From Thermococcus sp. (GTDB lineage Archaea; Methanobacteriota_B; Thermococci; Thermococcales; Thermococcaceae): a stretch of 45,410 nt of DNA. The translations under genes were made by a program, and so were the position numbers. The DNA lies in assembly GCA_015523195.1 (NCBI GenBank), contig WAKU01000101.1, positions 1 to 45,410 on the forward strand, read 5' to 3'. The notes beneath the pieces were generated by a model. It did no database searches. It was not told the DNA's origin and was given only the letters and a program-made list of their open reading frames with translations. Positions 7,667 to 16,403 of this stretch are shown piece by piece; within the stretch, counting starts at the first letter, position 1, and each line of letters begins with the position of its first letter.

Positions 7667-8854
7667 ATGCGCTGGAGCGAGATTCCGAGGGGCGCTAAAG
7701 CCTACATCCTCTACCACACGCTCATTTCTCCGGGCCTGATAGTCTGGATACTCTTCCCGCTCTACCTCATGGAGACCGGCTACTCCATCCTTGAAGTCGG
7801 TGCCTTCTTCACAGCGGTCAACCTCGCCTCGATTCCCTTAACGTATCTCTTCGGCAGGGCCTTCAACCGCTGGGACATCAAGAAGGGCCTCATCGCGATT
7901 GACGTTCTCGATGGAATTGCCTACGTTCTCTACGGCCTCGCCAAAGGTGCTATCGCTCCTGTTCTGCTCTTCACCGGGAGGGCGATAGAGAAGCTTTCAA
8001 CGATGCTCTACCCGCTCTACCGGGCCTACGAGCAGATAATTTATCCCGAGGACAAATATGAGGAGGTATTCGCATGGCATCTCAGATTGCCGGAGATGGC
8101 CCAGGTTCTCACCTTTCCCATCATGGGCTACCTTCTCGGCTACATCTACCCCGGTCCGGAGAGCTACCGCTGGGCCTTTATCATCTTCGGCCTCTTCTCA
8201 GTTTTTACCGTCGCCTACATCTGGCGCTTCCTCCCATCGGTCGGAAAGGAGGAGAGGCTAACACCGGAGGGCTTCACCTTCAAGGCCGGTGAGTTCAGGC
8301 TCCTCATAGTTTTTGAAACCTTCATCACCCTTGCCTGGGCCCTCGCGCCCGAGATGGTGCTAATCAACTACGTCGTCTTCGTGCTGCATAAAACTGTCTT
8401 CGAGGTAACCCTTGTGGCGGTTGCCAGCGGTCTTGCCTCGATTTTAGGAACCTACGCCAGCGAGCGCGTTCCAAAGGGAAAGGGTTTTCAGGCCCTTGGG
8501 GTGGGCATGGCCATAAACGCTCTTTACACCCTGGTCATGGTCCTATCACCGCCCCTGTGGATTGTTCTGCTTGTGTATGCGCTTGGCGACTTCGGGAGCA
8601 GTTTGGGGTTTCCCTTCTACCGCTCCTGGATGTTCAGGCTGATTCCGAAGGAGAGGGCGAGTGAGTTCCACGCGGCGATATCGAGCTACCGGAAGGTCTT
8701 AGGCATGTTCACACCACTCGTAGCCGGGGGCCTGGCGAGCTTACACGCGACGCTGCCCTACGCTGCCAGTCTGGCCTTCTTCGTCCTCACCGGAGTGATG
8801 TTCGCGGTGCTCTCAAGAAAGGAAAGGAACTTCCGATCACCTGCCCCTCCTTAA
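7667..8854 (+). CDS. MFS transporter
   Basis: A 395-residue integral membrane protein with about twelve hydrophobic segments in two halves, joined by a charged loop near residues 195-210 (SVGKEERLTPEGF). Loop motifs such as GRAFNRWDIKKG after the second helix resemble motif A of the major facilitator superfamily (G-x-x-x-D/R-R). It may export or import a small molecule; position beside a glycanase and sugar-transport operon suggests a sugar or related compound but nothing in the sequence proves this. ATG 7667 follows GGTGAGGAC, with a TATA-like TTTTTAAAA near 7620. Its 3' end overlaps the convergent GH5 gene by 18 bases. Confidence 0.85.
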   Translation: MRWSEIPRGAKAYILYHTLISPGLIVWILFPLYLMETGYSILEVGAFFTAVNLASIPLTYLFGRAFNRWDIKKGLIAIDVLDGIAYVLYGLAKGAIAPVLLFTGRAIEKLSTMLYPLYRAYEQIIYPEDKYEEVFAWHLRLPEMAQVLTFPIMGYLLGYIYPGPESYRWAFIIFGLFSVFTVAYIWRFLPSVGKEERLTPEGFTFKAGEFRLLIVFETFITLAWALAPEMVLINYVVFVLHKTVFEVTLVAVASGLASILGTYASERVPKGKGFQALGVGMAINALYTLVMVLSPPLWIVLLVYALGDFGSSLGFPFYRSWMFRLIPKERASEFHAAISSYRKVLGMFTPLVAGGLASLHATLPYAASLAFFVLTGVMFAVLSRKERNFRSPAPP

Positions 8855-10471
8855 GGTCAGCAGGTACGCGAGAAAGACCGAGGCGATGAGAGCAGCGATC
8901 AGGTACCCGGCCAAGGGGCGGTGGGAGAGGGATTTGCCTCTCCCTGGTGACGTCTCCGGTGCGGACGATGTGGGAGACGACGTGACGGAGGCCTTGCCTC
9001 CGGTGCTGCCCCCAATGACGTACAATTTCAGCTCTTTTCTGAGCGTCCGGTTTCCTTTTCTGGCCACTATGTAGAACGTTATGCTCCTGTTGAGCGTCAG
9101 GTTCATCTCGCCTTCCCTTGAGCGGGCGAAGTTGGAATCGACGACCTCGCCGCTCGTGTACCAGTATATCCTGACCTTTTCCCCGGCCCCGAGGACGGAA
9201 GTCGTTGCGTTGCTTTCCAGGATTATGTAAAGAGGTTCCTCAAATCTCGGATCGGACGCTTTGATCAGACGGTATATGAGCCTCATTTTCTCCCAGTTCA
9301 CGGTCTTCCAGTCGTCGAGGAAAATCCCTCCCGTGTCCCCGCTCTCCGGGTTCAGACACCAGTAGAAAAAGTTGTAGATCCTTTTCCTCAGCAGCCACTG
9401 GACGAAGGAGTCCTGCCAGACTTTATCCAGCCCCCTGTAGGTTCCACCCCACTCGCCGATCGCGATGGTGTAGTTCAAATCGGTAAGGTAGCCAAAGTGT
9501 GCGTTCCAGATGGCGGGCATGTTGGCAGGGAAATCGGGGCTTTTGAAGTAGTTCATCATATAGACGCTCGGCCCGTACACGTGTGGGGAATAGACGACCT
9601 TCCCCTTGGGCAGTCTGACGGGATATTCCCTTACCCCCATGAGGTTCTCGCCCCAGAAGGTCCACCATCCGTTTTTCTCGATTTCGCTGTCTATCCCCGG
9701 CACGTGGGTGTACTGGGTTCCCTCGACGAAGATGAGCCACTGGGGCGCTACCTTGAGTATCTCCCTTCCAGCCCTCTCGGCAAAGAGCCGGAAGTCCCTC
9801 TTATCGCCCGTCCCCCATCCAGCCGGGCCGTGGGGTTCGTTCTTCAGGTCGGCCCCAATGACGTTGGGGTACTTTCCAAACGTTCTTGCGAGAAACAGCC
9901 AGTCTTTGATGTACTGCTCCTCCGTATAATTTTCGGTGTACCACAGGGGCTCTATTTCGGTGCAGCCTATCCTGTGGTAATCGAGGAGGACGTAAAGTCC
10001 GATGGTGTTTGCGTACGACACTATCTTTTCCATGATTTTTAGGGATGTCAGGTTTCTGAGATCTGGGTTTAGGGCGTAGTTTATCCTTCCGGGCATGGGC
10101 TTTGTGCCGGGCCTTATGGACTCGCTGCAGAAGGGGAGCCTTATCGCATTAAAGCCGAGCTTTTTGACGTCGTCGAGGATCCCCTTCCAGTTCCTTTCAT
10201 TGAGGCCGTAAACCACGTGGTCTTTGAGCTCAAAGCCAAACCAGCTGACACCGTGTAGATAGAGCGGTCTCACCTCGCCCGTTGTGAGATTTTGAACGAA
10301 GATTGTACCGTTTTCGGCGGTGTAATTTACCCCAGGGGAATCGGCGGCACCTGCGGGGGGCAGGTGGATGAGCGGAAGGAGCAGGATCAGGGAGATCAGG
10401 GTAACCTTTAGAAGGGCGAGAAAAGGGGGGCAGGTTGATTCGCTCCTGCCCCCTTGGTGGGTGGGTGCCAT
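8837..10471 (-). CDS. membrane-anchored GH5 endo-glycanase (cellulase-type)
   Basis: A 544-residue exported enzyme. A hydrophobic signal (LLKVTLISLILLLPLIHL) is followed by a GH5 domain with the acid/base Glu in ADLKNEPHG (E212) and the nucleophile in IAIGEWGG (E340); LLDYHRIG and SPHVYGP are further active-site blocks. After it come a beta-sandwich-like domain (about residues 420-495), a Ser/Thr/Pro linker, and a C-terminal membrane helix with Arg tail (GYLIAALIASVFLAYLLTLRRGR). The plan matches the Pyrococcus horikoshii endocellulase EGPh. It should cut beta-1,4-glucan or glucomannan outside the cell and feed the adjacent transporter. ATG 10471 is preferred; the ORF-track ATG at 10606 adds 45 residues of low-complexity, non-protein-like sequence. 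Confidence 0.85.
   Translation of the reverse strand: MAPTHQGGRSESTCPPFLALLKVTLISLILLLPLIHLPPAGAADSPGVNYTAENGTIFVQNLTTGEVRPLYLHGVSWFGFELKDHVVYGLNERNWKGILDDVKKLGFNAIRLPFCSESIRPGTKPMPGRINYALNPDLRNLTSLKIMEKIVSYANTIGLYVLLDYHRIGCTEIEPLWYTENYTEEQYIKDWLFLARTFGKYPNVIGADLKNEPHGPAGWGTGDKRDFRLFAERAGREILKVAPQWLIFVEGTQYTHVPGIDSEIEKNGWWTFWGENLMGVREYPVRLPKGKVVYSPHVYGPSVYMMNYFKSPDFPANMPAIWNAHFGYLTDLNYTIAIGEWGGTYRGLDKVWQDSFVQWLLRKRIYNFFYWCLNPESGDTGGIFLDDWKTVNWEKMRLIYRLIKASDPRFEEPLYIILESNATTSVLGAGEKVRIYWYTSGEVVDSNFARSREGEMNLTLNRSITFYIVARKGNRTLRKELKLYVIGGSTGGKASVTSSPTSSAPETSPGRGKSLSHRPLAGYLIAALIASVFLAYLLTLRRGR
10426..10453 (-). other. strong hairpin at the 5' end of the GH5 gene
   Basis: GGGGGCAGG and CCTGCCCCC are perfect 9-base arms around a 10-base loop. 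Read on the transcribed (minus) strand the hairpin is followed by CCTTTTCTC. It lies 18 bases inside the predicted coding region, before the signal peptide. It may slow translation or act as an attenuator between the transporter genes and the glycanase gene. Confidence 0.4.
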
Positions 10472-10606
10472 GGCCAGCGGCTGCCACGGGGAACGTGAAC
10501 CACTCCGGCAGGATGCATCACTCGGTAACCGGGAGTCGTGATGGGTTACAGACCCTTCGGGTTTCTCCTGTGGAGCCCTCCCGACTTCTTCAGGTGTCGC
10601 GTGCAT
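10472..10606 (-). other. GC-rich spacer between oppF and GH5 gene
   Basis: A 135-base spacer with no evident TATA box. It contains several short self-complementary parts, for instance AGACCC-TTC-GGGTTT near 10551 and CGGGAG/CTCCCG flanking it. An ORF runs through it in frame with GH5 but its residues look non-protein-like. It is probably a structured leader within a co-transcribed operon. Confidence 0.35.
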
Positions 10607-11572
10607 TTACTCGCCCCCGTAAAGGTGGCAGGCGACCCAGTGGTTTTCTTCGAGTTCTCTGAGCTTGGGACGGACTTTGAAGCAAACGTCCTTGGCCCTC
10701 GGACACCTCGGAGCGTAACGACAGCCTTGGATTGAGTAAACCGCCCCCTCCTCTTTTTCAGGCTCGATCCCCTTGAACTCCCACTTCACGTTCAAATCGG
10801 GAACGCTTTCGAGGAGCATTTGAGTGTACGGGTGAAGCGGATTGTGAAAGACTTTTTCAGTATCACCCATTTCAACGATCGTTCCCCTGTACATGATGAT
10901 CGTGTAATCACTAATGTAGTAGCCCAAGGCTAAGTCGTGCGTTATGAAGAGTACTGCCGTACCGTACTTGTCCCTGAAGTCGCCGAGGAGGTTTAGAATG
11001 TCTATCCTCGTGCTCGCGTCGAGCATTGAAACAGCTTCATCCGCGATCAAGAGTTTTGGCTTGAGCAGGAGGGATCTCGCTATGAGAACGCGCTGTAATT
11101 GGCCGCCGCTTAACTGGTGGGGGTACTTGCCGCGGACTTCCGAGGGGTTTAGGCCGACTTGAACGAGGGCCTGGTTTATCATGTCGTTCCTCTCGCCCTT
11201 GCTCACGTCGGGGAAGAAGGAGTTGAAGACCAGGTCGAAGGCTCTGTCGACCTCGTGGAGGGGGTTGAAGCTCGCAAAGGGATCCTGGAAGACGGCTTGG
11301 ACTTTTCTGTAGTAGTTCTTCTTGATTTCTTTTTTGCTGAGTTTCATTATGTCTTTGCCTTCGAAGAGTATTCTGCCTGAGGTGGGTGTGAGGAGGTGGA
11401 GGATGAGTTTTCCTATTGTTGTTTTGCCGCTTCCGCTCTCGCCGACGAGTGAGACTATTTCTCCGGGTTTTATTTCGAAATTGACGTCGTCTACTGCTCT
11501 TATTTCGAAGCCTCCTATTAGTCCTGAGGTGAAGGTTTTGGTGAGGTGTTCGACTTTGAGGAGTTCTTTCAT
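10607..11572 (-). CDS. oligosaccharide/peptide ABC transporter ATP-binding protein (CbtF/OppF type)
   Basis: A 321-residue ATPase with Walker A GESGSGKTTI, signature LSGGQLQRVLIA, Walker B LLIADEA and a switch His in FITHDLAL. The C-terminal region has the Opp-type cysteine block CRYAPRCPRAKDVC then ACHL. It pairs with the preceding ATPase to power uptake by the two permeases. In this context, next to a binding protein, GH1 and GH5 enzymes, the likely cargo is cello- or manno-oligosaccharides. Its first roughly 85 codons use AAA, GAA and AGA heavily and then usage switches to AAG, GAG and AGG at about 11300, which hints at a recombination joint. It overlaps the upstream gene by 4 bases. Confidence 0.9.
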   Translation of the reverse strand: MKELLKVEHLTKTFTSGLIGGFEIRAVDDVNFEIKPGEIVSLVGESGSGKTTIGKLILHLLTPTSGRILFEGKDIMKLSKKEIKKNYYRKVQAVFQDPFASFNPLHEVDRAFDLVFNSFFPDVSKGERNDMINQALVQVGLNPSEVRGKYPHQLSGGQLQRVLIARSLLLKPKLLIADEAVSMLDASTRIDILNLLGDFRDKYGTAVLFITHDLALGYYISDYTIIMYRGTIVEMGDTEKVFHNPLHPYTQMLLESVPDLNVKWEFKGIEPEKEEGAVYSIQGCRYAPRCPRAKDVCFKVRPKLRELEENHWVACHLYGGE

Positions 11573-12540
11573 TGTGATTCACCTCCGAGGAGGTGGCAGG
11601 CGGCGTAGTGTTCTTCCCCAACCTTGACGAGTGGTGGTTCTTCGTCCTTGCAGCGGTCCATGGCGTATGGACAGCGGGTGTAGAAGCGGCAGCCTTTTGG
11701 AGGGTTGAGGAGGCTGATTGGGTAGCCTGGGATTCCTTTGAGTTTTTGTTTTTTGTACTGGACTCCCATTCTTGGGAGTGCGTTGAGGAGGAGTTGGGTG
11801 TAGGGGTGGGTTGGGTTGTTTATGATTTCTTCGGTTGGTCCTAATTCGGCTGTTTTGCCCGCGTAGAGGATCATTGTCCTGTTGGCGATTTTGTCGAGTA
11901 AGGCTAAGTCGTGGGTGACGAAGATTATGGATTTGACTATGTCTTCCTCCATGAAGTGGTGGAGGAGTTCTATTACGACTCTTTGGGTTGTGACGTCTAA
12001 TGCTGAGGTGATTTCGTCTGCTATCAGGAGATCGGGGTTGAGGAGGGTTGAGACGACCATTGTTGCGCGTTGTCTCATTCCGCCGCTGAGTTCAACCGGA
12101 TACATGTCTGCTACTTTGGGTGTGAGTTTGACCATTGCTAATCTCTCGCGGAGGAGTTTTTCGACTTCGCTCCTGTTGGTGTGGCCGTGTTCTCTTGCTA
12201 AGTCCCAGACGATGTCTTTGATTTTTTTGGTTGGGTTTAGGGCGTTCATTGCGTACTGGGGGATTATTGAGAGTTGTGTGTAGCGGATTTTTCTGGCTTC
12301 TTCTGGGCTTAGTTTCATTAGGTTTTTTCCTTTGAAGAGGGCTTCTCCGCCGGCGTGCTCCATTGGGGGTTTTCTGAGGATTAGGGAGTGGACGAGGGTT
12401 GATTTTCCGCAGCCGCTTTCGCCTGCTATTCCGAAGACTTCTTCTTTTTTGACTTTGAAGCTTACTCCGTCGACGGCTTTTACTGGGCCTGCTGGTGTTT
12501 TGTAGTAGATTTTGAGGTTTTTGACTTCGAGGAGGCTCAT
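11569..12540 (-). CDS. oligosaccharide/peptide ABC transporter ATP-binding protein (CbtD/OppD type)
   Basis: A 323-residue ATPase with Walker A GESGCGKSTL, signature LSGGMRQRATM, Walker B LLIADEIT and FVTHDLAL. The C-terminal CRFYTRCPYAMDRC ... ACHL block is the Opp/Dpp family extension. It acts at the inner membrane face with the second ATPase. Start and stop overlap the neighbouring genes by 4 bases each, so the operon is tightly coupled. Codon choice is unlike the permeases: A- and C-ending codons dominate, and the plus strand is visibly T/G-rich over the whole gene. That block extends into the start of the next ATPase gene and suggests an introgressed segment. Confidence 0.9.
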   Translation of the reverse strand: MSLLEVKNLKIYYKTPAGPVKAVDGVSFKVKKEEVFGIAGESGCGKSTLVHSLILRKPPMEHAGGEALFKGKNLMKLSPEEARKIRYTQLSIIPQYAMNALNPTKKIKDIVWDLAREHGHTNRSEVEKLLRERLAMVKLTPKVADMYPVELSGGMRQRATMVVSTLLNPDLLIADEITSALDVTTQRVVIELLHHFMEEDIVKSIIFVTHDLALLDKIANRTMILYAGKTAELGPTEEIINNPTHPYTQLLLNALPRMGVQYKKQKLKGIPGYPISLLNPPKGCRFYTRCPYAMDRCKDEEPPLVKVGEEHYAACHLLGGESQ

Positions 12541-13463
12541 TCCCCACCCCCCCTCAAACGAGGATTAAACACCTCGTCAAGGCCCGTGTTGATGAAGTAA
12601 AGGCCGGTTATCAGGATCGCAATGACGAGCCCCGGAGGGATCGCCCACCACCAGTAGCCGAGCGTTACTGCGTTCCAGAGAACTGCCTGCTGAAGCATTA
12701 TCCCGAGGGACATGCCCCTCGTTGGGCCCAGTCCGATGAAGTCCAGCCCAACGGCCGCGAGTATCGAACCCCCAAACTGAAGGATGAACACCATGAAAAC
12801 GTAGGATATCATGTTCGGCATTATCTCCCCGAAGATTATCCTGAGGTCGCTGAGTCCCGAGAGCCTGGCGAGGTTCACGAACTCCCTGTTCTTTAGGGAG
12901 AGTGTCTGGGCTCTTACCGCCCTGGCGGCCCAGGGCCATGCCGTCAGGCCGATTATGAGGCTCTCTATTCCCGTCCCCCTGTAGGGGAGGTAGGCGGCTA
13001 TTATGATGAGGAGGGCCATCGTTGGAATGACCAGCATTATGTTTGTGAGTATCATCAGGGACTCATCAGTCCACCCGCCTTTGTAGCCGGCAACAAAACC
13101 TATCAGCAGCCCCAAGAGGGTGGCGAGGCCACCGGCTACGATTCCAATAAAGAAGGACGACCTCATACCGTACGTTAGCTGGGCGTAGATGTCCCTCCCA
13201 AAACTGTCGGTTCCGAGGTAGTGGGTGACGTTGACAACACCGCTTGAACCGTAAACTGTGTCCTGGGACATCGGAGGTAAAGAGGGCGTCGTGGGCTTTG
13301 GAAAGGTAGTGTTGCCGAACTTTATGGGGTAGTACCCCATGTTGTCGAAGGGCGTTGTCAGCGGACCTAACAGGGCGAAGATGGCCATGATGGTGACTAT
13401 GGCGATGCCCACCTTAAACTTCGAATTCTTCAGTGCTATCCTGAGGGTCCTCTTTAGGGACAT
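12537..13463 (-). CDS. ABC transporter permease (CbtC/OppC type)
   Basis: A 308-residue membrane protein. One N-terminal helix is followed by an extracellular loop of about 70 residues (containing HYLGTDSFGRDIYAQLTYG, the standard OppC motif) and then five more helices. The EAA coupling loop is the stretch ARLSGLSDLRIIFGEIMPN. It forms the translocation path with the upstream permease. The extracellular loop carries Pro/Thr-rich sequence. ATG 13463 directly follows the stop of the upstream permease. Confidence 0.9.
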   Translation of the reverse strand: MSLKRTLRIALKNSKFKVGIAIVTIMAIFALLGPLTTPFDNMGYYPIKFGNTTFPKPTTPSLPPMSQDTVYGSSGVVNVTHYLGTDSFGRDIYAQLTYGMRSSFFIGIVAGGLATLLGLLIGFVAGYKGGWTDESLMILTNIMLVIPTMALLIIIAAYLPYRGTGIESLIIGLTAWPWAARAVRAQTLSLKNREFVNLARLSGLSDLRIIFGEIMPNMISYVFMVFILQFGGSILAAVGLDFIGLGPTRGMSLGIMLQQAVLWNAVTLGYWWWAIPPGLVIAILITGLYFINTGLDEVFNPRLRGGGE

Positions 13464-14465
13464 TCAGGCCCCCTCCTCGGTATAGCTCGTCCTCACCCTC
13501 GGATCAATGAGGGCGTAGAGCAGGTCTATAGTGAAGTTGGCGATCAGAACCGTCAGGATTATCACAAGAAACGCGCCTTGGATTAGGAAGTAGTCCTGGT
13601 TCATTATGCCCTGCATCAGAACGTATCCTATACCGGGGTACGAGAAGACTATCTGGACAGTGACGTTTCCAGCGACGAGGAGACCGAGCTGAATGGCCAG
13701 CCCAGTGACCTGGGGGAGCATTGCGTTCTTGAACGCGTGCTTCATCAGGGTTCTCTCGCTCGCTCCCAGGGCTTCTAAATAGCGTATGTAGTCGGCTTCG
13801 ACCTCGTAGATTATCATGTTCCTCATACCAATGGCCCAGCCACCGAGCTGGACCATAAACAGGCTCAGAAATGGAAGTATCCAGTGGTACAGGTAGTCCT
13901 TTATAAACTCCCAGCTCAGGGAGGGGATTATGCCGTAGCTGTACGCACCGGAGATGGGGAACCATCCCAACTTGAAAGTGAAGAGGTATGAGAGCAGGAT
14001 GGCAAACCAGAAGTACGGGGAGGCCTGGAGAAAGTAGAAAACCGGCATCAGGTAGCTGTCAAGTTTCCGGTTTTTACCCGCAATGGCACCGAGCCAGTTG
14101 CCCACAAACCAGCTCGCCACGAGGGCCGGGAACAGGAGGGCGAGATCGTAGGGGATGGCTGCTTTCAGGATCTCGGTCACCGGCTTGGGGTAGTAGTAAA
14201 TGCTCACGCCAAGGTCGCCGTGGAGAACGGCGTTCCAGAACGAGAGGTACTGTTCCCACAGGGGCTTGTTGAGACCGAAGGCCTGGACGAAGTAGCCGTG
14301 GAGGTACTTGGTGGCCTCCGGTAAAGTGGCGAACCTCGAAAGGAGAACCCCAATGGGATCTCCCGGCATCATCCTTGGGATTATAAAGTCTATCGTAACG
14401 GCGAGGAAGAAGGTTAGCGTATAGATGAGGGTCTTCCTGATGAGGTACCTCTTTATCCCTGACAT
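13464..14465 (-). CDS. ABC transporter permease (CbtB/OppB type)
   Basis: A 333-residue membrane protein with six predicted helices. The OppB features seen are the N-terminal IDFIIPRMMPGDPIG block, the FGLNKPLWEQYLSFW segment and the coupling loop EALGASERTLMKHAFKNAM. It pairs with the downstream permease in oligosaccharide import. GGGGGG precedes the ATG as a ribosome binding site. The gap from the binding-protein gene contains a long U-rich tract on the transcript, so expression of the membrane parts may be lower than that of the binding protein. Confidence 0.9.
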   Translation of the reverse strand: MSGIKRYLIRKTLIYTLTFFLAVTIDFIIPRMMPGDPIGVLLSRFATLPEATKYLHGYFVQAFGLNKPLWEQYLSFWNAVLHGDLGVSIYYYPKPVTEILKAAIPYDLALLFPALVASWFVGNWLGAIAGKNRKLDSYLMPVFYFLQASPYFWFAILLSYLFTFKLGWFPISGAYSYGIIPSLSWEFIKDYLYHWILPFLSLFMVQLGGWAIGMRNMIIYEVEADYIRYLEALGASERTLMKHAFKNAMLPQVTGLAIQLGLLVAGNVTVQIVFSYPGIGYVLMQGIMNQDYFLIQGAFLVIILTVLIANFTIDLLYALIDPRVRTSYTEEGA

Positions 14466-14487
14466 CTTAAGCCCCCCGTACTACATA

Positions 14488-14507
14488 ATAAAAAGAAAAA
14501 ACAAAAA
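14488..14507 (-). terminator. U-rich tract between binding protein and permease genes
   Basis: Immediately after the binding-protein stop the transcript would read GATTTTTGTTTTTTCTTTTT, a strong archaeal terminator sequence. As it is inside an apparent operon, partial read-through is expected and would make the binding protein more abundant than the permeases and ATPases. Confidence 0.6.
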
Positions 14508-16403
14508 TCACTTACGCCTTCTTAAAAGTAGTGGGACAAGGGCCAGTCCAACTGCCAGGGCCGGGCCGCAGATTCCCTTCTTGCTCTTTGAGGTGGAACT
14601 GCTTGTAGTGCTTGGGGTCGTTTGGGATGTCGAGGACGAAGAGGAGGGGGAGGATGTTGAGATTGATGAGCTCGAAGAGCTCGAAGATGAGCTCGGAGTG
14701 GTGGCTGCTTTCACGGGTTTCAGGTTGAGGAGAACCTTTACCCCACCCATCTGCCAGTAGTTCTGCCAGGTTATGGGCAACGCGTATGGGTTGTGCTCTG
14801 TCGGCCAGTTTGTCCAGTACTGGTTGCTTGCCTCAAACCAGGCTCCGTTGTATATCAAGGGGATGTAAGGCAGGTCTTTGAGGAATATCTCCTGGAGCTC
14901 GTGGTAGTACTGGATCTTCTTGTTCTCGTCTTTCTCAGTGTTTATCATGTGAAGCAGCTCAGCAACGCGGTTGTTCTTGTACCTTCCCCAGTTCCCGGAG
15001 TACGTTGCGTTTCCGATGGGGGCCACATCCGGGTAGAGGAGCCAGTTGAACCACTGCCAGGGGGTTGCATATACCTGGCTTCCAAAGTTGTTGATTGCCA
15101 TGTCAAACTGGCCCTTGGTTATGTCTTCGTAGTACTTGCTGTAGTCCGGGAACTTCGGATCAACCCTAATCCCAACCATCTGGAGGTCCTCGCTTATGAC
15201 CCTGCACATCTCCATCCAATCGGTCCAGCCGTAGGGAACCTCTATCGTAAGCTTGAGGGGCTTTCCATCTGGGGTTTCCCTATAGCCGTCGCCGTTTATG
15301 TCCTTGTACCCGAGCTTGTCGAGTATCTCCTTGGCCTTGGCAGGGTCGTAGGTGAAGCCGTACTTCTTAACTGCGTCGGCGTCGTATATCTTCTTGAAAA
15401 CTGGATAGTTTAAGATGAGGCCGGTGGGATTGGCAGGTTCAACTTGGTTTTCCTCGGCCCTTGCCGCTATCTCCTTCGGGTTTATTGCGTACGCTATGGC
15501 ACGTCTGAACTCCGGGTTGTTCAGGGGTGCCTTCTGGTTGTTCATGAACAGGAAGGCGGTGTTTATCGGGAGGTGATAAGGCTGCTTGTCAAACCACGTT
15601 ACTATCCCGTAGTGCGACTTGACATCCGGCACCCCTGGAATGAAGAAGTTGCTCCAGTCAAGGTCCCCTTTAACGAGCATTGAAAGCGCAAGGTTGTTGC
15701 TGTAGACTATAACGTAAACGATGTACTTCGGAGCGGGCTTTCCGTAGTACTTAATCCCCCACCAGTTGTCATTCCTGACGAGTATGAACCTCATCTGGTC
15801 TGTCTTGTAGAGCTTGTACATCCCCGAGCCAACGGGCTTCATGTTTGCAAAGCTCTGGGGGTTGTCAATGCTCTGCCATATGTGCTTGGGGATTATTGCT
15901 ATGTTGTAGAGCCAGTACTTCCACTCCTCATAGTGGGGTTCGCTGAAAACGAAGTCAACTGTGTTTTCATTAACGACCTTGACCTCCTTGAGCCATCCCC
16001 AGATGGGTGAGTAGCTGAGACCCTGATGTTCTTTGGCGTAGTCAAAGGTGAACTTCACGTCCTCCGCCGTCAGGGGTTTTCCGTCCTGCCATGTGAGGCC
16101 GCTCTTGAGGACTACACGGTAGGTGTCGTTAGAGATCCACTCACCACTCTTGGCCAACCAGGGTTCGAGCTTGTCCTTGAGCGGATCGTAGATGAAAAGG
16201 GTTTCATAAATAAGACCGATCGTTCCGGTTACAGCCGCCCAGCTGACAGTGGGATTGAAGTTGTTTGGCTGGCTCCAGAGACCTCCACCGACGTAGATGG
16301 TCTCACTACGGGGGAGTTGCGTTTGGGTGGCCGCTGCGCCAAACTGGCCAAAGAGACTCAAAAAGAATATCCCAACAACTATGGGCCCCAACAGTTTTTT
16401 CAT
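14508..16403 (-). CDS. cbtA: ABC transporter substrate-binding protein with CGP-CTERM (CbtA type)
   Basis: A 631-residue extracellular solute-binding protein of the OppA/SBP_bac_5 family. A signal peptide (KKLLGPIVVGIFFLSLFGQFGAAA) is followed by the two-lobe binding domain, with family blocks such as YRVVLKSGLTWQDGKPLTAEDVKF (quoted in part) and PEFRRAIAYAINPKEI. A Ser/Thr linker rich in runs of Ser leads to KGICGPALAVGLALVPLLLRRRK, the CGP-CTERM anchor. It resembles P. furiosus CbtA, the cellobiose-binding protein, and the divergent GH1 neighbour is placed as in that genome. ATG 16403 follows GGAGGTGGATT; the GTG at 16412 overlaps that site and is rejected. Confidence 0.9.
   Translation of the reverse strand: MKKLLGPIVVGIFFLSLFGQFGAAATQTQLPRSETIYVGGGLWSQPNNFNPTVSWAAVTGTIGLIYETLFIYDPLKDKLEPWLAKSGEWISNDTYRVVLKSGLTWQDGKPLTAEDVKFTFDYAKEHQGLSYSPIWGWLKEVKVVNENTVDFVFSEPHYEEWKYWLYNIAIIPKHIWQSIDNPQSFANMKPVGSGMYKLYKTDQMRFILVRNDNWWGIKYYGKPAPKYIVYVIVYSNNLALSMLVKGDLDWSNFFIPGVPDVKSHYGIVTWFDKQPYHLPINTAFLFMNNQKAPLNNPEFRRAIAYAINPKEIAARAEENQVEPANPTGLILNYPVFKKIYDADAVKKYGFTYDPAKAKEILDKLGYKDINGDGYRETPDGKPLKLTIEVPYGWTDWMEMCRVISEDLQMVGIRVDPKFPDYSKYYEDITKGQFDMAINNFGSQVYATPWQWFNWLLYPDVAPIGNATYSGNWGRYKNNRVAELLHMINTEKDENKKIQYYHELQEIFLKDLPYIPLIYNGAWFEASNQYWTNWPTEHNPYALPITWQNYWQMGGVKVLLNLKPVKAATTPSSSSSSSSSSISTSSPSSSSSTSQTTPSTTSSSTSKSKKGICGPALAVGLALVPLLLRRRK

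Noticed and set aside
9497-10042. 181-residue plus-strand ORF opposite GH5
   Set aside because: Antisense of the GH5 catalytic domain with intact catalytic motifs on the other strand.
10472-10606. N-terminal extension of the GH5 protein starting at ATG 10606
   Set aside because: Although it follows the upstream stop directly, its residues are Ser/Arg/Pro/His-rich and would place about 65 residues before the signal helix.
14793-15413. 206-residue plus-strand ORF opposite the binding-protein gene
   Set aside because: Shadow of the CbtA-type gene; Val/Leu-rich composition and no recognisable domain.
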